In this document: piece by piece, positions 34,523 to 41,940 of the stretch
Numbering within the stretch: the stretch's first letter is position 1
How the letters are laid out: each line of letters opens with the position of its first letter
Source: Brucella pecoris
Lineage (GTDB): Bacteria > Pseudomonadota > Alphaproteobacteria > Rhizobiales > Rhizobiaceae
DNA length: 64,000 nt
NCBI RefSeq assembly: GCF_006376675.1
Contig: NZ_VEWK01000010.1
Span: forward strand, 1-64,000
Direction: 5' to 3'
Notes under the pieces: model-generated
The model's database searches: none
Seen by the model: only the letters and a program-made list of their open reading frames with translations
Told to the model about the DNA's origin: nothing
Program-made: the position numbers and the translations under genes

Positions 34523-34948
34523 TCAGTTTCCGATTTTTTTGCAATAAAGTTCGAGCCGGTGATGCACGATCTCATAACCGAGCGAACGGGCGATTTCTTC
34601 CTGCAATTTTTCAATCTTGTCAGAGCGAAATTCCACCACGTCTCCGGAGTCCATATCGATGATGTGATCGTGATGCGCACCGCTTGCCTGTTCGAAACGC
34701 GAAGGCCCTCCGGCAAAGGCATGCCGGTGAATGGCACCGCGCTCTTCGAGAAGCTTCATCGTGCGATAAACCGTCGAAAGCGAGATGCTGCTATCGATCT
34801 CGACCGCCCGGCGAAAAATCTCGAGTGCGTCGGGATGATCTTCCGTCTCGGTCAGTATGTCCAGGATGATCCGGCGCTGGCGCGTGATGCGGACACCTGC
34901 CTGACGCAGTTCCTGCTCATAATCGGGCTTCTTGTACGATTCTCTCAT
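34523..34948 (-). CDS. mur: Fur-family metalloregulator (Mur/Fur)
   Basis: A 141-residue Fur-family repressor. A winged helix (GVRITRQRRIILDILTETED; ISLSTVYRTMKLLEERGAIH) is followed by the dimerisation part with HHDHIIDMDSGDVVEFRS and YEIVHHRLELYCKK. The motif fits the rhizobial Fur/Mur group that senses manganese (and iron) rather than Irr, which has a His-rich heme motif, or Zur. In Brucella a mur gene lies near the general stress locus, as here. The start is uncertain: 34948 is family-like, but its ribosome site is weak. A Bru-RS-like element lies upstream. Confidence 0.85.
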   Translation of the reverse strand: MRESYKKPDYEQELRQAGVRITRQRRIILDILTETEDHPDALEIFRRAVEIDSSISLSTVYRTMKLLEERGAIHRHAFAGGPSRFEQASGAHHDHIIDMDSGDVVEFRSDKIEKLQEEIARSLGYEIVHHRLELYCKKIGN

Positions 34949-35038
34949 ACCGCGATTATGCACCGACACATCGCCAGTTGCAAATTTTCGCAACTGACGC
35001 CTGTCCGATCTCCCCAACCCATTGTTGCGGATGCTCTT

Positions 35039-35143
35039 TATACCAGGGCGCTGAGATGCTAACGCATCACGCCCTGAAAATGCTCAATCGCCGCACAGGC
35101 TTAACCAAAACTCGATGAGCCAAGTCATCAAGTTTTGGTATTA
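35039..35143. repeat. Bru-RS-like palindromic element (copy 3)
   Basis: About 105 bp with ends TATACCAG.../...TTTTGGTATTA and the CGCTGAGATGCTAACGCATC module. It lies 90 bp upstream of mur and abuts the stop codon of a small minus-strand frame. Confidence 0.8.
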
Positions 35144-35419
35144 GTGGCTCATGTCCATCAACTGCCCGTATTCGGGCACATCGGACATAGTAGCCTTGTC
35201 GTTGAGATGGTACTGCCCGCGGCCTACCCGCACGAAAAGCGCATCGCTTTCCGGTTGATTGTCGGTGCAGTTTTCGGCAAGGAACGAGAAGTATCTGGAG
35301 TAAGGCCAGCCCGGAGCGACACGGCGCACATCTCTCGGCGAGAAAGGTTCGGCAAGAACACCTTTCACCCTGACAGCATTATGGATTTGAGGATAAATAT
35401 TCGATCCAATTTTCCACAT
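35141..35419 (-). pseudogene. Small unknown ORF, probably cut by the repeat
   Basis: A 92-residue frame beginning MWKIGSNIYPQIHNAVRVKG and containing VAPGWPYSRYFSFLAEN. An in-frame stop lies just upstream of the ATG, so the N-terminus is fixed, but no good ribosome site is seen. Its TAA stop is formed by the terminal TAATACC of the adjacent Bru-RS-like element, so the original C-terminus may have been lost by insertion. I do not recognise the family; protein-like composition and length suggest it was once real. Confidence 0.45.
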
Positions 35420-35591
35420 GCTTTAACATTAGCACCACCATATATGGCATTCATATCCCGTAAACACGGGATGGCTGCATATTTTTTGCTTGCTCAGAAA
35501 ATGCTCAATTAGATGAGCAGGCAATTACCAGCCCCACTCAGGTAACAAATCGAAGCGTATCTGCTTTGTCCAAGACCATTGAGCGCGATCA

Positions 35592-35861
35592 TCACTCGGC
35601 TGAAGCAAGCACAGTAAAGAGCGCTGCTCCATCACGATCCAGTTCTTCGACCGCCACCGGATAAGTGTCGCCGTCATGCGACTTGAGGCCAACTGCCGAT
35701 GCTTTCATCGCCTCGCCGATCGCATCCTTGTTGCCCCAGAACTTGCCGCGCTTTGTCAGGTCCGCCCCATCGGCGGGAATAGCCACGCTATATTCCACCG
35801 CACCTTTGTCGATACCGTCGCAAATGAGGCTCGCTGATCCGGTCTTGATTGAAATGCTCAT
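35592..35861 (-). CDS. Small hypothetical protein
   Basis: An 89-residue acidic soluble protein, MSISIKTGSASLICDGIDKG at the N-terminus and VAVEELDRDGAALFTVLASA at the end. GGAGG sits five bases before ATG 35861, which makes translation likely. No membrane helix, signal or known motif is seen. It is isolated between the cut ORF and a truncated methyltransferase. Confidence 0.6.
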   Translation of the reverse strand: MSISIKTGSASLICDGIDKGAVEYSVAIPADGADLTKRGKFWGNKDAIGEAMKASAVGLKSHDGDTYPVAVEELDRDGAALFTVLASAE

Positions 35862-36052
35862 CGTTCCTCCGCGTTTGGTTGATCCCACATCGGACCCACC
35901 CTAACGCCCATCCGCAAACGTGTAAAACAATGAACCGAAATTAGTATTTCGCCCCGAACGGCACTACCAATGGAGTAGTCCCCGACCCCCGTTTCACCTA
36001 CGGATTGTAAGACTTTGTTGTTATTCTGGCGACACAACAGAGGGCGCAACAA

Positions 36053-36376
36053 ATGGTAACCCCGATAGCGCAATATGTCAGACGTTCAGTTGCGTATGCA
36101 GCGACGAAACTGAATTACAGACAATCGATCGACAGGATCGCATCCGATGCTCAAGATTATTGGGCCGATCAAACTTCGAAGAATCATAAATCGAATTCCC
36201 ACTGGAAGGGAAGCGACGGTCTCTCTGATGCCGCATGGATGCAAATTGGACAATCGCATCGAAAGCTCGTGCAGGATACGGCCGCTTCCGTCGGCTTGAA
36301 CGTGCAGGGCTCCCAGATATTGGAATGGGGTTGTGGAGGCGGTGCGAATGCAGTTGAGTTTGTGGATCTGGCCAAA
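36053..36376 (+). pseudogene. Truncated SAM-dependent methyltransferase
   Basis: The frame starts with a GAGGG-supported ATG and reads about 105 residues similar to the N-terminus of class I methyltransferases, reaching the SAM-binding motif I (ILEWGCGGGANAVEF). It then runs out within about 20 codons into the 3' end of tRNA-Glu, where an intact enzyme would need another 100 or more residues. It is therefore a remnant, cut at the tRNA by an excision or deletion. Confidence 0.65.
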
Positions 36377-36395
36377 GCCAAGCCATGCTTGTTTT

Positions 36396-36470
36396 TGGTA
36401 CGCCCAAGGGGAATCGAACCCCTGTTTGCGCCGTGAGAGGGCGCCGTCCTAACCGCTAGACGATGGGCGC
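36396..36470 (-). tRNA. tRNA-Glu(CTC)
   Basis: A 75-nt cloverleaf on the minus strand including the encoded CCA. The acceptor GCGCCCA pairs with TGGGCGT (one G-T), the anticodon stem GCGCC/GGCGC encloses the loop CTCTCAC with anticodon CTC, and the T arm is GGGGTTCGATTCCCC. Its 3' end faces the truncated methyltransferase, the side where integrative elements normally insert. Confidence 0.95.
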
Positions 36471-36575
36471 ATAAGCCATGCCGCTGATATAATCGCCAAA
36501 AAGAAAAAGCGCAATCCTCGAAGGCAGAAACAATCAAGGCGGCCTGATTGCCGCCCTGATCAGATTCTATCCGTT

Positions 36576-37055
36576 CTACTCGACATTGCCGAGCTTGATG
36601 CGACCGATGATACGGGATTCGCGATAATCATAGATGATGAGTTCCGTACCGCCATCCGGCAGCAGGGTTTCCAGCGAAAGTTCGGTGCCGGAAAGGCTTT
36701 GCGAAAGAAGACGGGTGCCGGGCGTCAGGTTGATCTGCGATTCGATCAGCTTCGGCGGTTCCGGCTTTACCGGAGCGGACACGGCCTGTCCTGGGATATC
36801 GGAACGGGCTTCTTCAACCGGCGGGGTTTCCGGCGCACGATTGATCTTGTAGACAACGGCGACAAGCACCGCCATAAGACCGATCAGCATGACACCGATG
36901 GAGACGGCCAGAAGCCGGATCATTTTGCGGCGCACACGTTCCATGGCTGGATCAAGCTGGGGCTCGGCCTGTTCATCCGGGTAATAGCCCTGCTGATAGT
37001 CCTGATAGCCTGAATCCTGATGATTCTGGTATCTCGGATAGTGTGGATCCTGCAT
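36576..37055 (-). CDS. Single-pass membrane protein, conserved hypothetical
   Basis: A 159-residue protein: Tyr/Gln/Asp-rich N-terminal cytoplasmic part (about residues 1-40), one membrane helix (about 47-68, LLAVSIGVMLIGLMAVLVAV) and a periplasmic part with a Pro-rich linker and a compact beta domain ending GTELIIYDYRESRIIGRIKL. No known domain is recognised. It lies beside tRNA-Glu and is divergent from rluD; function unknown. Confidence 0.75.
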   Translation of the reverse strand: MQDPHYPRYQNHQDSGYQDYQQGYYPDEQAEPQLDPAMERVRRKMIRLLAVSIGVMLIGLMAVLVAVVYKINRAPETPPVEEARSDIPGQAVSAPVKPEPPKLIESQINLTPGTRLLSQSLSGTELSLETLLPDGGTELIIYDYRESRIIGRIKLGNVE

Positions 37056-37105
37056 TCAACGACTCCGGTTCGAACTTCGCCGTGTTACGGCGTGTGGCGC
37101 GTGAT

Positions 37106-37206
37106 AGAGCATTTTGCAGCCAAATGGAAACATTTGACGCCGCATAAATGCGGTAAAACCAAGAGATAGAGCAGTTCTGACGATTTCGTTAAGGCAGAAC
37201 AGCTCT
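37106..37206. repeat. RIME-like mosaic repeat (divergent)
   Basis: A degenerate module (AGAGCATTTTGC...) is followed by a palindrome AGAGATAGAGCAGTTCTG... ending AGAACAGCTCT. It overlaps the probable promoter region of rluD. Confidence 0.6.
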
Positions 37207-37224
37207 CATAAAGGAAACACACGA

Positions 37225-38229
37225 GTGAAAGAGCTAACAACCGACTCCGATGCCACAGGCAAGCGTCTCGACCAGTGGCTGGCCGCAGCATTGGGGCCGG
37301 AACTCTCGCGCAGCCGCGTTCAGTCCCTTATTGCCGAAGGCCATGTGACCATCGACAGCGCACCCGCCCGTGAAGCCAAGCAGAAGCTGCGCGAAGGCAT
37401 GACTATCGCCATCGTGCTGCCTGAGCCGGAACCAGCCGAACCGATTGCAGAGAACATACCGCTCGATATTCTTTACGAGGATGATGATCTCATCGTGATC
37501 AACAAGCCCGCAGGACTTGTCGTTCACCCAGGCAACGGCAACTGGACGGGAACACTCGTCAATGCCCTCATATATCATTGTGGCGATAGCTTGTCGGGCA
37601 TCGGAGGAATTCGTCGTCCGGGCATCGTTCATCGTCTCGACAAGGATACGAGCGGCGTCATGGTCGTGGCCAAGAATGATCGTTCCCACCGGCATTTGAG
37701 CGAACAATTTGCCGACCATGGCCGCACCGGCGATCTGGAACGCGCCTATCTCGCGCTCGTCTGGGGCATGACCGAACGCCCGCAGGGCTTCATCGACGCG
37801 CATCTCGGACGTTCGCATCGCGACCGCACCAAACAGGCGGTCGTCAATGAAGAGCGGGAAGATGCTCGCCACGCCATTACCCATTATGTGACAGTGGAAA
37901 AATTCGGGCCCCGCGACGATGCCACCGCACTGGCCTCGCTCGTCGAATGCCGTCTCGAGACAGGCCGTACCCACCAGATACGCGTGCACATGGCACATAT
38001 CGGCCACCCACTTGTCGGCGACATGGACTATGGCAGCGCCTACAAGACCAAGGCCAACAAACTGCCGGAACCATTGAAAGAGGCCGTACGCGGTTTCCAC
38101 CGGCAGGCACTGCATGCCTGGCTGCTCGCCTTCACCCATCCAGCGACAGAAGAGCTGATGCGTTTCGAAGCGCCGGTGCCGGAAGACATGGAGCACCTTC
38201 TGGAAAACTTCCGGAAACATTCTATATAA
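37225..38229 (+). CDS. rluD: RluA/RluD-family 23S rRNA pseudouridine synthase
   Basis: A 334-residue enzyme: N-terminal S4 RNA-binding domain (LSRSRVQSLIAEGHVTID, about residues 30-80) and the RluA catalytic domain with the Asp in GIVHRLDKDTSGVMVVAKN and the RTHQIRVHMAHIGHPLVGD segment. It makes pseudouridines in 23S rRNA. The GTG start at 37225 has AAGGAAA upstream. It precedes rpoH, a gene order conserved in Rhizobiales. Confidence 0.9.
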   Translation: MKELTTDSDATGKRLDQWLAAALGPELSRSRVQSLIAEGHVTIDSAPAREAKQKLREGMTIAIVLPEPEPAEPIAENIPLDILYEDDDLIVINKPAGLVVHPGNGNWTGTLVNALIYHCGDSLSGIGGIRRPGIVHRLDKDTSGVMVVAKNDRSHRHLSEQFADHGRTGDLERAYLALVWGMTERPQGFIDAHLGRSHRDRTKQAVVNEEREDARHAITHYVTVEKFGPRDDATALASLVECRLETGRTHQIRVHMAHIGHPLVGDMDYGSAYKTKANKLPEPLKEAVRGFHRQALHAWLLAFTHPATEELMRFEAPVPEDMEHLLENFRKHSI

Positions 38230-38532
38230 TACTGACAACCATCATGGTTGGCTGAACGGATGACAGCCTGTAAATAAAAGGCTGTTTCATCATCAAGATC
38301 GGGGCGCGGTTGGCATGAAAGCCGCTCTTGACCATATATTTCAAGCGCGCTTTGCAACCTTTGCCACGTGGCGACGTTCACGTTGTAGTGACAGATTGTT
38401 TCATGAGTTAAAGGATCGTGTTTTCGCCAAAATCATGCCTATATATGAAGGCTCGCGTGAGGGAAGTGCAGGAGGCAGCCCCCGCGACAGGTTCGCCAAA
38501 CGGGAACCTGAAATTATAAAGGAGGGTGCTCT
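38230..38532 (+). promoter_or_regulatory. Leader and promoter region of rpoH
   Basis: About 300 bp without a gene. It contains several possible promoters, including a TTGACC word near 38328 and a CCTATATATG word near 38438 that resembles heat-shock -10 elements. I cannot decide which is used. A strong GGAGG precedes the rpoH ATG. Confidence 0.4.
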
Positions 38533-39444
38533 ATGGCCCAGATGAATCTCCCAAGCATCACGTCCGGTGACGGTGGTCTTACCCGTTATCTGGAAGAAAT
38601 TCGCCGTTTTCCCATGCTTGAGCCACAGGAAGAGTATATGCTGGCCAAGCGTTATCACGAACATACCGACCCCAAGGCCGCCCACAGGCTGGTAACGAGC
38701 CATCTGCGCCTCGTGGCCAAGATCGCCATGGGTTATCGCGGCTATGGCCTGCCGATCGGTGAAGTGATCTCGGAAGGCAATGTCGGTCTCATGCAGGCTG
38801 TCAAGCGTTTCGAACCTGAACGCGGTTTCCGTCTTGCCACTTATGCAATGTGGTGGATCAAGGCCTCGATCCAGGAATATATCCTGCGTTCGTGGAGCCT
38901 TGTGAAGATGGGCACGACCGCTAATCAGAAGCGTCTGTTCTTCAATTTGCGCAAGATGAAGAGCAAGATTCAGGCGCTCGACGATGGCGATCTCCGGCCG
39001 GATCAGGTCAAGCAGATCGCAACCAAGCTCAACGTCAGCGAAGACGAAGTGGTTTCCATGAACCGCCGCCTGTCCGGTGACGCTTCGCTGAATGCGCCTT
39101 TGCGCGCTTCGGAAGGTGAATCCGGCGAATGGCAGGACTGGCTCGTCGACGACAGCAGCAGCCAGGAGCAGGTGCTGATCGAGCAGGACGAACTGGAAAA
39201 CCGCCGCTCCATGCTCGAACAGGCGATGGATACGCTGAACGACCGCGAGCGCCGCATTTTCGAGGCCCGCCGTCTGTCGGAAGATCCGATGACGCTAGAG
39301 GATCTTTCCGGCGAATTCGGCATCAGCCGTGAGCGTGTCCGCCAGATCGAAGTGCGTGCCTTTGAAAAGGTGCAAGCCGCAGTGAAAGCTGCGGCCTACA
39401 AGCAGCAGAAGGCGCTGAACCATGTCGAGGAAGCGCACGCCTGA
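38533..39444 (+). CDS. rpoH: Heat-shock sigma factor RpoH
   Basis: A 303-residue sigma-32 family factor. It shows region 2 (EGNVGLMQAVKRFEPERGFR, YAMWWIKASIQEYIL), the diagnostic RpoH box QKRLFFNLRKMK, and region 4 (LSGEFGISRERVRQIEVRAF). It directs heat-shock transcription. AAAGGAGG lies upstream of the ATG. Alphaproteobacteria often carry two RpoH proteins; position after rluD points to the main one (RpoH1), but the sequence alone does not prove it. Confidence 0.94.
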   Translation: MAQMNLPSITSGDGGLTRYLEEIRRFPMLEPQEEYMLAKRYHEHTDPKAAHRLVTSHLRLVAKIAMGYRGYGLPIGEVISEGNVGLMQAVKRFEPERGFRLATYAMWWIKASIQEYILRSWSLVKMGTTANQKRLFFNLRKMKSKIQALDDGDLRPDQVKQIATKLNVSEDEVVSMNRRLSGDASLNAPLRASEGESGEWQDWLVDDSSSQEQVLIEQDELENRRSMLEQAMDTLNDRERRIFEARRLSEDPMTLEDLSGEFGISRERVRQIEVRAFEKVQAAVKAAAYKQQKALNHVEEAHA

Positions 39445-39471
39445 AACTGATATTATCAGCAAGTTCTTTTA

Positions 39472-39503
39472 CTGCCGCAAAGTGGGAGACCATTTTGCGG
39501 CAG
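39472..39503 (+). terminator. Terminator after rpoH
   Basis: CTGCCGCAAA/TTTGCGGCAG with a twelve-base loop lies 28 bp after the rpoH stop. Confidence 0.7.
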
Positions 39504-39513
39504 AATTGTTTCA

Positions 39514-39685
39514 AAGCATTTCCAGCAAAAGTGCGAAGCGGTTTTGCGCAGGATAATGCGTGAAAAAATGAATAGATTGAACTGGGGCGTATCCCGAAAA
39601 GTGCGAAGCGGTTTTCGGTTAAGACGCGCGTCAAAACAAATGGTTAGAGCGCCGATCTGATTCAGTCAGATCAAAACGCGCTCTA
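39514..39685. repeat. RIME-like mosaic repeat, tandem modules
   Basis: A full module B (AAGCATTTCCAGCAAAAG, core GTGCGAAGCGGTTTTGCG) is followed by a partial second copy of the core and then a module A-like palindrome (AGAGCGCCGATCTGA ... AACGCGCTCT). It fills the space between rpoH and the convergent rhodanese gene. Confidence 0.8.
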
Positions 39686-40111
39686 ATTATCCACCTCACC
39701 TTTGGTGAGTTCGAACCCCTCATCGATCCAGCCCATCACACCCCCTGCCATGATCTTGACCGGCCGGTCGAGATTGGCCAGCCGCAAGGCGCCGCGTGCC
39801 GCACCATTGCAATGCGGTCCCGCGCAATAGGTGACGAAAATCGTTTCCTGCGGCCATTTCGCCATTCTGGACCCGATGATTTTGCCATGCGGCAGATTGA
39901 TTGCGCCCGGTATATGCGCTTTAGCGAAAAGCACTGGGCTGCGCACATCGAGAAGCACGAAATCCGCTCCTTTCAACAGCGCATCACACACATCCCAGCA
40001 ATCCGTTTCGAATGCAAATTCTGCCGCAAAATGATCGCGCGCCAACGCGCTCGGTGCCGGTGATATAGCAGTCACGGCTGATTTCCTGTCGGTTCTGGCT
40101 ACACTATCCAT
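39683..40111 (-). CDS. Rhodanese-domain sulfurtransferase
   Basis: A 142-residue single rhodanese domain: FVLLDVRSPVLFAKAHIPGA, the active-site loop VTYCAGPHCNGAARGALRLA with the catalytic Cys, and a C-terminal GGVMGWIDEGFEL. It transfers sulfur, probably from thiosulfate or a persulfide. It is divergent from the ftrA-type regulator, an arrangement seen in other proteobacteria, with a candidate operator between them. Confidence 0.88.
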   Translation of the reverse strand: MDSVARTDRKSAVTAISPAPSALARDHFAAEFAFETDCWDVCDALLKGADFVLLDVRSPVLFAKAHIPGAINLPHGKIIGSRMAKWPQETIFVTYCAGPHCNGAARGALRLANLDRPVKIMAGGVMGWIDEGFELTKGEVDN

Positions 40112-40151
40112 GGGCGTTCTCCTTTATCTTCAAAAAGGTTTTCGCCCATTT

Positions 40152-40172
40152 GCCAATTCACTTGCAATTGGC
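40152..40172. promoter_or_regulatory. Candidate FtrA operator
   Basis: GCCAATT-N7-AATTGGC is a perfect 7+7 dyad centred in the 86-bp gap between divergent rhodanese and ftrA genes. It is a likely binding site for the adjacent AraC-type regulator, inferred from position. Confidence 0.5.
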
Positions 40173-40197
40173 GTGATTGACAATATACGTAAAGATA

Positions 40198-41190
40198 ATG
40201 ACAAACCCAGCACAAGAGCTCGAAGGCCCGCTTGTCGTAGCCCTTCTCTATGATCGGCTTTGCACTTTTGAATTCGGCATCGTTGCCGAAATCTTTGGTC
40301 TGCCCCGGCCGGAAATGGGAACCGGCTGGTATCGATTTGCCAGTTGTCCGATAGAGGATGGCCCGTTGCGTGCGCATGGCGGGTTTGTCATCACTCCGGA
40401 TGGTAGCGCCGATCTCATTGATGAGGCTGACATCATCGTTGTTCCGGGCTGGAAAGGCACAGACATTCCAGTACCGCGAGCGATCACCGAAAAGCTGCGT
40501 CGCGCGCATCGCCGTGGAGCACGGCTTGCCTCCATCTGCTCGGGTGCCTTCGTGCTGGCTGCGACCGGACTGCTCGACGGCGGCCTTGCCACCACCCATT
40601 GGCGCTACGCCGATGCGCTACGTAAAAAACACCCCGAGATTGATGTCGATGATGCATCGCTCTATCGCGAACATGATCGCATCTTCACTTCGGCCGGAAG
40701 TGCCGCTGGAATAGACCTCCTGATCGAAATCGTACGGCAGGATTTTGGAGCCGTTGCCGCGAATTCCGTTGCGCGACGGCTCGTCATGCCCGCTCATCGC
40801 ACCGGCGGACAGGCACAATTCCTCGAGCGCCCGGTCACCAGGCGCGAAGGCACCGCCATCAGCCCGGTTCTGGACAGGATGCGCGCCAATCTTGCTGCAG
40901 AATGGACAATTGAGCGCATGGCCGCCGAATGCCGGATGAGCCCGCGCACCTTCCTGCGTCGCTTTGTCGAATCTACCGGTGCGACACCCGGCGACTGGCT
41001 CGTCATGGAGCGCATCGCGGCTGCCAAGGAGTTCCTTTCTCAGGGACAGGCAAGCGTTGACGACATTGCCACTTCAGTCGGCTTTGGAAGCGCCCACACG
41101 CTTCGCCATCACTTCCGCCAGAAGATCGGCATCAGCCCGGTGGAGTATCGCAGGCGGTTCCTCGCTGAGACCGTCATCCATCCGATATAA
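40198..41190 (+). CDS. ftrA: GlxA/FtrA-type AraC-family regulator
   Basis: A 330-residue regulator: DJ-1/PfpI-like amidase-fold N-terminal domain (about residues 10-190, with the nucleophile-elbow Cys in ASICSGAFVLAATGLL) and two C-terminal AraC HTH motifs (IERMAAECRMSPRTFLRRF; VDDIATSVGFGSAHTLRHHF). FtrA regulators control adjacent rhodanese genes. ATG 40198 fits the family; an ATG at 40177 lies close to the operator and is less likely. Confidence 0.87.
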   Translation: MTNPAQELEGPLVVALLYDRLCTFEFGIVAEIFGLPRPEMGTGWYRFASCPIEDGPLRAHGGFVITPDGSADLIDEADIIVVPGWKGTDIPVPRAITEKLRRAHRRGARLASICSGAFVLAATGLLDGGLATTHWRYADALRKKHPEIDVDDASLYREHDRIFTSAGSAAGIDLLIEIVRQDFGAVAANSVARRLVMPAHRTGGQAQFLERPVTRREGTAISPVLDRMRANLAAEWTIERMAAECRMSPRTFLRRFVESTGATPGDWLVMERIAAAKEFLSQGQASVDDIATSVGFGSAHTLRHHFRQKIGISPVEYRRRFLAETVIHPI

Positions 41191-41262
41191 AACTGTCAAA
41201 TCACTGTAATGGATTGGCTTTAGGGACGAGGGTGTGTTTCACCCAAGCCCGAAGGTCATCCC

Positions 41263-41865
41263 ATGAAAAAGCTCCTGCTCGCCGCAGCCCTTGCGCTGAC
41301 CGCTGCCACCGCCGCATCGGCTTCCGAATATGTCTCCTTCCTCGATTATCCGCAGAAGGAACAGGACGGGAAGGAATTCTTCACCGCCATCGAAATCCCG
41401 CAAGGCAGCTTCACCAAATACGAAATAGACGACAAGACCGGTCACATCGTCGTCGACCGCTACCAGTCCATGCCTGTGATCTATCCGGCCAATTACGGCT
41501 CGATCACCAGCACGCTTGCCGGTGACGGCGATCCGCTCGACGCGCTCATCTACACGCGTGAGCCGATTGTTCCAGGCGCGATCATCAAGGTTCGCCCCAT
41601 CGGTGTGCTGAAGATGATCGACGGTGGCGACCAGGACGACAAGATCGTCGCCGTTCCGACCACAGACATTGATCCGACCTACGACAATATCAAGGAAATC
41701 ACCGATCTGCCGAAGGTCGAACAGCAGCGCCTCGAAGCTTTCTTCCGCGTCTACAAGCAATTGCCGGAAGGCCGCAAGGTCGTTGAACTGGGCGGTTTCG
41801 ACAGCGCCGAAGCTGCACGAAACGAAATTGCCAAGGCCATCAAGGCTTTCGCCGAGAAGAAATAA
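41263..41865 (+). CDS. Exported inorganic pyrophosphatase (family I)
   Basis: A 200-residue family I pyrophosphatase with a signal peptide (MKKLLLAAALALTAATAASA). The catalytic signature GDGDPLDALIYT binds the metal ions, and YPANYGSITSTLAGDGD is typical. It hydrolyses pyrophosphate, here in the periplasm, unlike the cytoplasmic housekeeping Ppa. It is monocistronic with a terminator after it. Confidence 0.88.
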   Translation: MKKLLLAAALALTAATAASASEYVSFLDYPQKEQDGKEFFTAIEIPQGSFTKYEIDDKTGHIVVDRYQSMPVIYPANYGSITSTLAGDGDPLDALIYTREPIVPGAIIKVRPIGVLKMIDGGDQDDKIVAVPTTDIDPTYDNIKEITDLPKVEQQRLEAFFRVYKQLPEGRKVVELGGFDSAEAARNEIAKAIKAFAEKK

Positions 41866-41894
41866 TCACTGTGCGACCCTGATCGCTTCAAAAC

Positions 41895-41921
41895 AAAAAG
41901 GCCGCTCGAAGCGGCCTTTTT
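41895..41921. terminator. Bidirectional terminator
   Basis: AAAAAGGCCGC-TCGAA-GCGGCCTTTTT lies between the convergent pyrophosphatase and large membrane-protein genes. Confidence 0.9.
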
Positions 41922-41940
41922 CTGTTTCGATATGTAAGAG

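Noticed and set aside
34523..34948. Assignment of the Fur-family gene as irr
   Set aside because: The His-rich heme-regulatory motif of Irr is missing, while the segment before VVEFRS fits the Fur/Mur group.
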